Source: Actinomycetota bacterium
GTDB lineage: Bacteria > Actinomycetota > Acidimicrobiia > Acidimicrobiales > GCA-2861595
DNA length: 6,187 bases
NCBI GenBank assembly: GCA_016781225.1
Contig: JADDQT010000123.1
Location: 1 to 6,187, forward strand
Direction of reading: 5' to 3'
Numbering within the stretch: the first letter of the stretch is position 1; each line of letters starts with the position of its first letter. The position numbers and the translations under genes were made by a program. Below are positions 1 to 5,993 of this stretch, piece after piece. The notes under the pieces are model-generated. The model was not told where the DNA came from and did no database searches. It worked only from the letters and a program-made list of their open reading frames with translations.

Positions 1-78
1 GCGCGCCTCGGGGGGCCACGGCGGGGACAGGGGCCGCCTGACTCGGCCGTCGTCCCTAGGGACCTCGGTCGTAGCCAT
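1..78 (-). CDS. Start of a divergent gene, product unknown (partial, runs off left edge)
   Basis: An ATG at 78-76 on the minus strand opens a frame that stays open to the window edge for 26 codons, reading MATTEVPRDDGRVRRPLSPP and then WPPEAR. Third positions are G or C in 23 of 26 codons, as in the neighbouring genes. The strongest support is upstream: CTAGTCTCC (93-85) ends a TANNNT-type -10 box 8 nt before the ATG, the same layout as at the starts of fxsA and the ABC ATPase. There is no Shine-Dalgarno sequence, which fits a leaderless mRNA. The visible peptide is polar and Pro/Arg-rich, with no signal peptide or recognisable domain, so it is probably a disordered N-terminus. No function can be assigned. 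The frame is short and could still be chance; two AGG codons are slightly atypical for such a genome. Confidence 0.45.
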   Translation of the reverse strand, partial: MATTEVPRDDGRVRRPLSPPWPPEAR

Positions 79-84
79 CGTTCG

Positions 85-93
85 GGAGACTAG
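85..93 (-). promoter_or_regulatory. Putative leaderless promoter -10 element of the divergent gene
   Basis: The minus strand reads CTAGTCTCC. The hexamer TAGTCT (92-87) fits the actinobacterial TANNNT -10 consensus and lies 8 nt before the ATG at 78, so transcription would start at or next to the start codon. It matches the elements before fxsA and the ABC ATPase at 8 of 9 bases. I see no convincing -35 hexamer. Confidence 0.5.
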
Positions 94-119
94 CCAGACG
101 GCGTCGTCAGGGACTCACG

Positions 120-131
120 GCCGGGCCCGGC
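120..131. repeat. 12-bp GC palindrome in the divergent promoter region
   Basis: GCCGGGCCCGGC is a perfect inverted repeat without a spacer. It lies roughly midway between the two outward-facing -10 elements (87-92 and 172-177), where an operator for both genes could sit. Because it contains only G and C in a GC-rich genome, chance occurrence is quite possible. The rest of the 79-184 intergenic region shows no RNA gene or terminator. Confidence 0.3.
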
Positions 132-170
132 GAGGGCATCGCTCACACGAGGTCGGCCGTCATGGGATCA

Positions 171-179
171 CTAGGCTCC
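171..179 (+). promoter_or_regulatory. Putative leaderless promoter -10 element of fxsA
   Basis: CTAGGCTCC contains TAGGCT (172-177), a TANNNT -10 box, with 7 nt (178-184) between its last T and the GTG start. That spacing puts the transcription start on the start codon. The bases between are pyrimidine-rich and contain no Shine-Dalgarno sequence. The same element and spacing recur before the ABC ATPase. No clear -35 box is visible. Confidence 0.6.
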
Positions 180-184
180 CGCCT

Positions 185-571
185 GTGTTTCCCCTGCTGG
201 CACTGCTCTTCTTGGTGGTTCCGTTCCTGGAGCTGTTCGTCATCATCAAGGTGGGGCAGGCCGTCGGTGCCGGTTGGACGGTCGGCGTCCTCGTGCTCGT
301 CAGCATCGTCGGTGCCTGGATGGTGAAGCGCGAAGGCGTAGGGGTGCTCAGGCGGGCGCGGGCGCGCATCCGGGCCGGCGAGGTACCCGGTAACGAGCTC
401 ACCGACGGGGTGTTCATCCTCTTCGCCGGCGCCCTGCTGCTGACCCCCGGGTTCCTCACGGACATGCTGGGCATCCTCCTCCTCGTCCCGCCCGTGCGAG
501 CGGGTATGCGCCGTGCGGCCACCCGCAGCTACCGTAGGCGGCGCGGCAGGCGCCGGACCCAGCAGTGGTGA
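185..571 (+). CDS. fxsA: FxsA family integral membrane protein
   Basis: This is a 128-residue cytoplasmic-membrane protein of the FxsA family. The E. coli member, slightly longer at about 158 residues, is named for suppressing F exclusion of phage T7 when overproduced; the normal role of the family is not established. Visible family features are an N-terminal hydrophobic segment (about 2-22) with PFLEL at 13-17, a second segment (about 28-47), and the hallmark TPGFLTDMLGILLLVPPVR at 87-105 inside the last hydrophobic stretch (75-103). A strongly basic Arg-rich tail (109-124) should stay in the cytoplasm. The GTG at 185 is chosen because the frame upstream, although open to the window edge, has no ATG, GTG or TTG, and because a -10 box sits exactly 7 nt before it. 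The stop TGA overlaps the GTG start of the next gene, so the two are probably co-transcribed and translationally coupled. Confidence 0.9.
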   Translation: MFPLLALLFLVVPFLELFVIIKVGQAVGAGWTVGVLVLVSIVGAWMVKREGVGVLRRARARIRAGEVPGNELTDGVFILFAGALLLTPGFLTDMLGILLLVPPVRAGMRRAATRSYRRRRGRRRTQQW

Positions 572-2328
572 AGGATCCCGACGCTCATATCCCCGCCCGT
601 GCCTCGGAGGCACCCGCCGCCTCCGGACGGCTCAGCCTCTCCGAGGCGGCCGCCTACCTGAACCTGCCAACGGAAACCGTCGCCGCGCTGGTGGCCGGCG
701 GCTTTCTCCGTCCAGTGGGCCACGATGCGGCGGGGCCCGTGCTCTCGATCAAGGAGCTGCGGGCCTTCATGGTCTTGAACGTCGAGGACCCGGGGGACGA
801 GGAGCTCATCGACCTCAGCGTCGGCGCCGAGGGACGGGCCACCGGCCAGCCCGACGCCCTGCTGGATTCTCTGGAAGGACTCCTCGACGAGATGGCCGAG
901 CAGTCCTACGAGATCTTCGCCACCTTGTTCCCCGAGGCCAGGGAGTGGTCGCATTCGGACCACGAGCGCTTCGTGCAACAGGCCAAGGGCCGCTTCGAGG
1001 CCATCCTGGCCGTGTCACGCCACGGCTTCGACGTGGACGAGGCGCTGGCGAGCGAGCTCCAGAACGTCGGAGCCGCCGCCGCATGGGACGGAGCGCCCCT
1101 CCCGCAGCTGTTGGTCGCCATGCGGATCTCGCGGGACCTGTTGGTGCAGACCGCCGTGGACCTCGCCGAGGAAGACGGCCGTCGCTGGGGGCTCGGCTTG
1201 TCCCTCTTGCTCACCCAGGTGCTGCCGGCCACGGACCGCCTCACCGACTCGCTGGCCAAGGGCTATTGGTCGGCCGTGGTCAGCCGCCAGAAGGAGGCCC
1301 GGGCACGCTACGAGCACGTGGTGGAGCACGCCTCCGACGGTGTCTACGAGGTGGACCTCGAGGGGCGGATCCAGTACTGCAACCCGCAGCTCGGCCTCAT
1401 CCTCGGCCGGCGGCGCCTCGACGAGCTCGAGGGCTCGCTGCTCTCGGAGGTCATGGCGCCCATCGGCTCTGGGGCGGTGGGCGACGCGCTCCTCCGTCCT
1501 GCCCACGGCGCAGAGCACGTGGAGGTCACCATCGCCCGTCCCGACGGCGTGCGCCGGGTGCTGGACGTGCGCACCGTGGCCCGCATGGAGGGAAACGAGC
1601 TGGTGGGGTTCCAAGGGGTGGTGCGCGACGTCACCGCCGCCCACGACCTCGGAGTGGAGAAGGACCGTCTGCTGGGATCTCTTCTCGGGGACCTGCGCCT
1701 GGCGCTGGTCCGCCTCGCCGACCTTGGCGCCGGCCTTGAGTCCGAGGGAGGACGCCTCGCTCCCGACCGCCTCCGCCATGTCGGGACCTCCGTGGTGGGC
1801 AGCGCGGAGCACCTGTTCGGCCTGGCCGATCGTGTCGCTCACGCCAGCCGGATGGCAGCCGAAGTGCCCCTGCTGACCCCAAGGCCGGTCGAGCTGGCTC
1901 ACGTCGTGCGGGCCGCGCTGGCCGGACCCGGAGCCGGCCCCGAGCACGTTGAGGTACACGTGCCGGCTGGTCTCACCGTCATGGCCGACTCGGAGGGCCT
2001 GCGGCGCGTGGTGCGCGGTCTCGTCGACCAGGCCGGCCGAAGCGGGGCTGCGGTGTCGAAGACGGCACCGGTGCGGGTGGAGGTCGAAGGCGTCCAGGGC
2101 GGAGAGCTCTACGTGTCCGTCTCTGGCAGCGGTCCCGACGGGGATGGCGCTCCCAGCGACGTCGAAGGTGACGTCAAGGGAGACGAGGAGCAGGTCCTGG
2201 TGCGGACGCTGGTGGAGGCCATGGGCGGGCGTGTCTGGCACGAGGCAGAGCGTCAGGGCGGATCCCGCTTTCGCTTCACCGTGCCGGTGGCCAACCGGCG
2301 GGAAGGTGACGGAGAAATCCGCCTGTGA
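565..2328 (+). CDS. HTH-PAS regulator with degenerate histidine-kinase-like C-terminus
   Basis: This is a soluble 587-residue protein with no signal peptide or membrane segments. Residues 22-70 form a MerR/excisionase-type helix-turn-helix (LSLSEAAAYLNLPTETVAAL), implying DNA binding. Residues 95-245 are helical; the part near 176-200 faintly resembles RsbRD/PucR-type sensor regions, which is tentative. Residues 247-360 are a PAS domain, ending in the typical GFQGVVRDVTAAHDL. Residues 363-430 resemble a DHp helical hairpin and 440-575 an HATPase fold (VRTLVEAMGGRVW; GSRFRFTVPV). The catalytic residues are missing: G375 replaces the phospho-acceptor His (GDLRLAL against HELRTPL), Q489 the N-box Asn, G521 the G1 Asp, and D540-Q543 the GLGL box. 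A non-catalytic signalling or scaffold role is therefore inferred; the ligand and target genes are unknown. Tandem GTG codons at 565 and 568 are both possible starts; 568 gives the classic 4-bp GTGA overlap with the fxsA stop. No response regulator lies next to it in this window. Confidence 0.8.
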   Translation: MVKDPDAHIPARASEAPAASGRLSLSEAAAYLNLPTETVAALVAGGFLRPVGHDAAGPVLSIKELRAFMVLNVEDPGDEELIDLSVGAEGRATGQPDALLDSLEGLLDEMAEQSYEIFATLFPEAREWSHSDHERFVQQAKGRFEAILAVSRHGFDVDEALASELQNVGAAAAWDGAPLPQLLVAMRISRDLLVQTAVDLAEEDGRRWGLGLSLLLTQVLPATDRLTDSLAKGYWSAVVSRQKEARARYEHVVEHASDGVYEVDLEGRIQYCNPQLGLILGRRRLDELEGSLLSEVMAPIGSGAVGDALLRPAHGAEHVEVTIARPDGVRRVLDVRTVARMEGNELVGFQGVVRDVTAAHDLGVEKDRLLGSLLGDLRLALVRLADLGAGLESEGGRLAPDRLRHVGTSVVGSAEHLFGLADRVAHASRMAAEVPLLTPRPVELAHVVRAALAGPGAGPEHVEVHVPAGLTVMADSEGLRRVVRGLVDQAGRSGAAVSKTAPVRVEVEGVQGGELYVSVSGSGPDGDGAPSDVEGDVKGDEEQVLVRTLVEAMGGRVWHEAERQGGSRFRFTVPVANRREGDGEIRL

Positions 2329-2355
2329 AGGAAGCCTGACGTTCACCAGGGCTCG

Positions 2356-2364
2356 CTAGCCTCC
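2356..2364 (+). promoter_or_regulatory. Putative leaderless promoter -10 element of the ABC operon
   Basis: CTAGCCTCC contains TAGCCT (2357-2362), a TANNNT -10 box, with 7 nt (2363-2369) before the ATG at 2370. This is the same sequence pattern and spacing as at fxsA. The 41-nt gap after the regulator gene contains no Shine-Dalgarno sequence near the ATG and no terminator hairpin, so read-through from upstream may add to transcription from this site. The site implies that the transporter can be expressed independently. Confidence 0.55.
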
Positions 2365-2369
2365 GCCCG

Positions 2370-3095
2370 ATGAGCGTCGACACTCAACTCGAGGACCCCG
2401 GAACAGTGGCTGTCGCGCCCCTTCTCCAGGCCACCGGGGTAACCAAGACGTACCGCACAGGTGCCTCCGCGGTGCAGGCCCTGCGCCACCTCGACTTGTC
2501 CGTGGCCGCCGGTGAGCTGGTGGCGGTCATGGGCCCGTCCGGATCGGGCAAGACCACACTGCTCAACTGTCTCTCGGGCCTCGACGACATCGACGCCGGA
2601 ACGGTGATGATCAGCGGAGAGAGCATCCACGAGATGAGCGACGCCCGCCGTACCCGCCACCGGGCCGAAGCCATGGGCTTCATATTCCAGGCCTTCAATC
2701 TCATCCCCGTATTCAGTGCCGTGGAGAACGTGGAACTTCCCCTGCTGCTGGCGGGCAGGCCCGCCCGGGCGGCGCGGGCCGCGGCCCGGGAGACGCTGGA
2801 GCGGGTGGGTCTCGGCCACCGCCTCGACCATCGGCCCGCCGAGCTGTCCGGAGGTGAGCAACAGCGGGTGACGGTGGCCCGGGCCCTGGCCGGGCGACCG
2901 CTCCTCGTGTGGGCTGATGAGCCCACCGGAAACCTCGACACCGAGACGGCGGGAGCGGTGATGGACCTGCTGCGTGAGCTGAACGCCGACGGCCTGACGC
3001 TGTTGCTCGTCACCCACGACGACGAGATCGGCGCCGCGGCCGGACGGCGGGTCGTGATGCGCGACGGCGAGATCGTTTCCGACGAGCGGCAGTAG
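2370..3095 (+). CDS. ABC transporter ATP-binding protein, MacB/LolD type
   Basis: This 241-residue nucleotide-binding subunit hydrolyses ATP to drive the FtsX-like permease encoded 8 nt downstream and acts on the cytoplasmic face of the membrane. All motifs needed for activity are present: Walker A GPSGSGKT (55-62), Q-loop Gln107 in FIFQAFNLIP, signature LSGGEQQR (159-166), Walker B LLVWADEP (178-185) with catalytic Glu184, the D-loop NLD (188-190), and the switch His216 in VTHDD. The length and the FQAFNLIPVFSAVENVELPL segment are typical of the MacB/LolD/FtsE branch, whose members pair with FtsX-domain permeases and serve in lipoprotein release, peptide or antibiotic export, or mechanical signalling to cell-wall enzymes. 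The substrate here is unknown. The first 18 residues precede the conserved domain and look disordered. The ATG is supported by the -10 element 7 nt upstream. Confidence 0.93.
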   Translation: MSVDTQLEDPGTVAVAPLLQATGVTKTYRTGASAVQALRHLDLSVAAGELVAVMGPSGSGKTTLLNCLSGLDDIDAGTVMISGESIHEMSDARRTRHRAEAMGFIFQAFNLIPVFSAVENVELPLLLAGRPARAARAAARETLERVGLGHRLDHRPAELSGGEQQRVTVARALAGRPLLVWADEPTGNLDTETAGAVMDLLRELNADGLTLLLVTHDDEIGAAAGRRVVMRDGEIVSDERQ

Positions 3096-3103
3096 GGAAG
3101 GCC

Positions 3104-5986
3104 GTGGCCCTCGTCCTGGTCCTGTCGCTCCCGTTCCTCTACGTGGTGGCCCGGAAGCCGGTGCTGCGCCGCCTCGCCGTGCGCAATGCCCGGCGCCGTC
3201 CCCGGGAGACGATGCTGGTGCTGCTCGGCTCGCTTCTCGGGACCGCCATCATCACCGGTTCGTACATCGTCGGCGACACCTTGGAGGCGTCCATCCGCCG
3301 GTCGGCCTACACCCAGCTGGGCCCGGTGGACGAGGTGGTGCGCACGCAGAGCCCGGAGGTGGCGGTGAGCGTCGAGCGGACGGTGCGCGCCCTTCCCGCG
3401 GGTACCGTCGACGGGACTCTTCGGATCCTCGGCGTGGAGGCCGCAGTGGCGACCCTCGGGTCGAACCCCAGAGCCGAGCCCAAGGCCACGCTCCTCGAGG
3501 TCGACTTCGCAGACGCTCGTCGTTTCGGCGGCGATCCGGCGGCAACCGGCATCGTCGGCGCCACGCCGGCACCAGGTGAGGCCGGCATCGGTGCCGACCT
3601 GGCCCGCACCCTTGCCGTCGGGCGCGGGGACAGGGTGGTCGTCAACGCCTACGGCGCTCGCTCGGAGCTGACCGTGGTGGCTGAGCTGCCGCGGCTGGGC
3701 ATTGCCGGGCTGAGCATCGTCGGGGTGGGCAGCGGGCAGAGCAGCGAGTCACCCAACCTCTTCGTGGCGCCCGGCACCGTCGCCCGGCTCCAGGCGGACG
3801 CTCCCCAAGGAGCCGCCGCCGCCGCCAGCCCGCCCCTCAGCGCGGTCCTGGTGTCCAACCATGGCGACGTGCTCGACGGCGCTGTCCGCACGGAGGAGGT
3901 GAAGGGGGTCCTCCACGGAGCGTTGGCCGGCGTCCCGGCCACCGTCGACCCCGCCAAGCAGCATCTGCTGAGGTCGGCCAAGACCAACGGAGACCAGTTC
4001 ACCGAGCTGTTCAGCAGCATCGGGTTCTTCAGCGTGCTGGCCGGGATCCTCCTGCTGGTCAACATCTTCGTGATGCTGGCCCAGGAGCGGAAGACGGAGC
4101 TGGGCATGATGCGCGCCGTGGGCCTGAGGCGGGCCGGACTTGTGGGCTCGTTCGCCACCGAGGGGTGGCTGTACGCCCTGGCCGCCTCGGCCATCGGCAC
4201 CGTGGCCGGGCTCGGCGTCGGCCGCCTGGTCGTGCTGGTGGCGGCCGGGATCTTCGCCACAGGCGACTTCACCCTCGAGCTGCGCTACCACGCTGACATG
4301 GCCAGCATCCAGCAGGGCTTCACCACCGGGTTCCTGATCTCGCTCGTCACCGTCGTGGTGACCTCGCTGTGGGTTTCCCGGCTCAACGTGATTCGAGCCA
4401 TCCGGGACCTGCCCGAGCCCGAGAGCCGCCGTCAGCGCCTCGCCACAGCGGTGTTCGGCGCCCTGGTGGCGGTCCTCGGCGTTGCGCTCACCCTCTCCGG
4501 CATCAGCGGTGACGAGCCCTTCTCCGTGTTGGGAGGCCCGGCCGTAGCGGGGCTCGGTGCGGTGCTCCTCCTCCGCCGCTGGCTGCCCCGAAGGGCGCTC
4601 GTCTCGCTGGTGTCGATGGGTGTGCTCGTGTGGGCCGTGCTCGCCTTCGAGTTCTTCCCCGAGGCATTCGAGAACACCGACATTCCCGTCTTCGTGGAGC
4701 AGGGCATCATCCTCACCGCCGCCGCGGTGGCGCTGGTCACCCAGAACCAGGGTGCCATCGGCACCTTCGTTCGCCGCCTAGGAGGGGGCTCGCAGAACAT
4801 GTCGCTGCATCTCGGCCTGGCCTACCCGCTGGCCCGCCGGTTCCGCACCGGGATGATCCTCACGATGTACGCGCTGGTGGTCTTCACCCTCACCTTCATC
4901 ACCGTTCTGAGCCACCTTTTCGAGGGTCAGATCGAGCAGTTCACCCGCAAGGCGTCCGGTGGGTTCGACATCCTCCTGGCGTCCAACCCGGCCAACCCGG
5001 TCCCGGTCGACACCGTGCGAAAGACGGAGGGCGTGGTCGCCGTGGCCGAGCAAGCGGTGGTGGCGGGGGAATGGAGGAGTCCCACCACCGAGGGGGAAGG
5101 CTACGACGGTTGGCCTCTGGCCGGGTTCGACGAGACCCTCGTGGCCCGAGGCGGGTCTTCGCTGTCCGAGATCGACCCCGCCTACCCGGACCAGCAGGCC
5201 GCCTACCGGGCGGTGCTGGCCAACCCGTCCCTCGCCATAGTCGGCGAGTTCTTCCTCCAGGAGGGTGGTGGCGGTCCTCCCGAAGCACCGCTCGAGCCGG
5301 GTGCCAAGCTCACCGTTCGCGACGCCCTGTCCGGCCGGAGCAAGGAGCTGACGGTGGCGGCCGTGTCCGAGGGCGGCTTCACCAACGAGCCGGCGTTGGT
5401 GTCTCGCAGGACGGTGGACGAGGTGTTCGGGCCCTTGGCCACCACCAACACCCTCCTGCTGGCGGTGAAGCCGGGAACCGACGCACAGGCGCTGGCCGAG
5501 CGGCTCAACGGCCAGTTCCTCGCCAACGGGGCCGACGCCGACTCCTTCCGCAAGACGGTGGGCGAGAACCTCGCCCAGCAGACGCAGTTCTTCCGGCTGA
5601 TGCAGGGTTACCTGGCCCTCGGCCTGGTGGTGGGCATCGCCGGCCTCGGCGTGGTCATGGTCCGAGCGGTGCGGGAGCGTCGCCGCCAGATCGGCGTGCT
5701 TCGGTCGCTCGGCTTCGAGTCGGGAGCCGTGCGCAAGGCGTTCGTCGCCGAGTCGGCCTTCGTGGCGCTGGAAGGCGTCGTCATCGGCTGCCTGCTGGCC
5801 AACCTGACCGCCTGGCGGCTGGTGGGAAGCGAGGTCTTCGGCGAGGACATGTCCTTCAACGTGCCCTGGGTGCAGCTCGGCCTCCTCGTCTTCGGTACCT
5901 TCCTCGCCTCGCTGCTGGCCACCGCTACCCCCGCCCAGCAGGCATCGAAGATCAAGCCAGCCGTTGCCCTCCGCCTGGCGGACTAG
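3104..5986 (+). CDS. ABC transporter permease with two FtsX-like domains
   Basis: This 960-residue membrane protein is the permease partner of the preceding ATPase. Hydrophobic segments are visible near 2-15, 37-55, 303-325, 356-385, 405-425, 446-466, 478-490, 496-517, 531-546, 583-605, 833-853, 882-905 and 922-942. Two large soluble regions, about 56-302 and 606-830, should lie outside the membrane. Each is followed by an FtsX domain with the typical post-helix motif: ERKTELGMMRAVGL (328-341) and ERRRQIGVLRSLGF (858-871). The C-terminus ASKIKPAVALRLAD matches the usual FtsX-family ending. The architecture is thus a tandem duplication joined by a central block of about four hydrophobic helices (446-546), giving about ten or more membrane passes, unlike four-helix MacB. 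The GTG at 3104 follows the ATPase stop by 8 nt; the purine stretch AGGGAAGG (3094-3101) lies unusually close to it, so coupling is likely. Starting here adds a short hydrophobic N-terminus; a later in-frame GTG cannot be excluded. The substrate is unknown. Confidence 0.9.
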   Translation: MALVLVLSLPFLYVVARKPVLRRLAVRNARRRPRETMLVLLGSLLGTAIITGSYIVGDTLEASIRRSAYTQLGPVDEVVRTQSPEVAVSVERTVRALPAGTVDGTLRILGVEAAVATLGSNPRAEPKATLLEVDFADARRFGGDPAATGIVGATPAPGEAGIGADLARTLAVGRGDRVVVNAYGARSELTVVAELPRLGIAGLSIVGVGSGQSSESPNLFVAPGTVARLQADAPQGAAAAASPPLSAVLVSNHGDVLDGAVRTEEVKGVLHGALAGVPATVDPAKQHLLRSAKTNGDQFTELFSSIGFFSVLAGILLLVNIFVMLAQERKTELGMMRAVGLRRAGLVGSFATEGWLYALAASAIGTVAGLGVGRLVVLVAAGIFATGDFTLELRYHADMASIQQGFTTGFLISLVTVVVTSLWVSRLNVIRAIRDLPEPESRRQRLATAVFGALVAVLGVALTLSGISGDEPFSVLGGPAVAGLGAVLLLRRWLPRRALVSLVSMGVLVWAVLAFEFFPEAFENTDIPVFVEQGIILTAAAVALVTQNQGAIGTFVRRLGGGSQNMSLHLGLAYPLARRFRTGMILTMYALVVFTLTFITVLSHLFEGQIEQFTRKASGGFDILLASNPANPVPVDTVRKTEGVVAVAEQAVVAGEWRSPTTEGEGYDGWPLAGFDETLVARGGSSLSEIDPAYPDQQAAYRAVLANPSLAIVGEFFLQEGGGGPPEAPLEPGAKLTVRDALSGRSKELTVAAVSEGGFTNEPALVSRRTVDEVFGPLATTNTLLLAVKPGTDAQALAERLNGQFLANGADADSFRKTVGENLAQQTQFFRLMQGYLALGLVVGIAGLGVVMVRAVRERRRQIGVLRSLGFESGAVRKAFVAESAFVALEGVVIGCLLANLTAWRLVGSEVFGEDMSFNVPWVQLGLLVFGTFLASLLATATPAQQASKIKPAVALRLAD

Positions 5987-5993
5987 GACACCA

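Noticed and set aside
2..184. Upstream extension of the fxsA frame, open to the window edge
   Set aside because: There is no ATG, GTG or TTG codon in this stretch, the family begins at the first hydrophobic segment, and the -10 element sits immediately before the GTG at 185.
513..1739. A 408-codon plus-strand frame overlapping fxsA and the regulator
   Set aside because: Its Arg/Gly/Pro-rich composition without any motif marks it as a frame shadow of the regulator gene.
1015..2346. A 443-codon open frame on the minus strand opposite the regulator gene
   Set aside because: It is a GC-rich antisense shadow: its composition is rich in His, Gln, Arg and Gly with no domain, while the plus-strand frame has clear HTH, PAS and kinase-like features.
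2348..2362. Short inverted repeat GGCT-CGCT-AGCC before the ABC ATPase as an attenuator or terminator
   Set aside because: A 4-bp stem is too weak, and the sequence is better explained by the -10 element that it overlaps.
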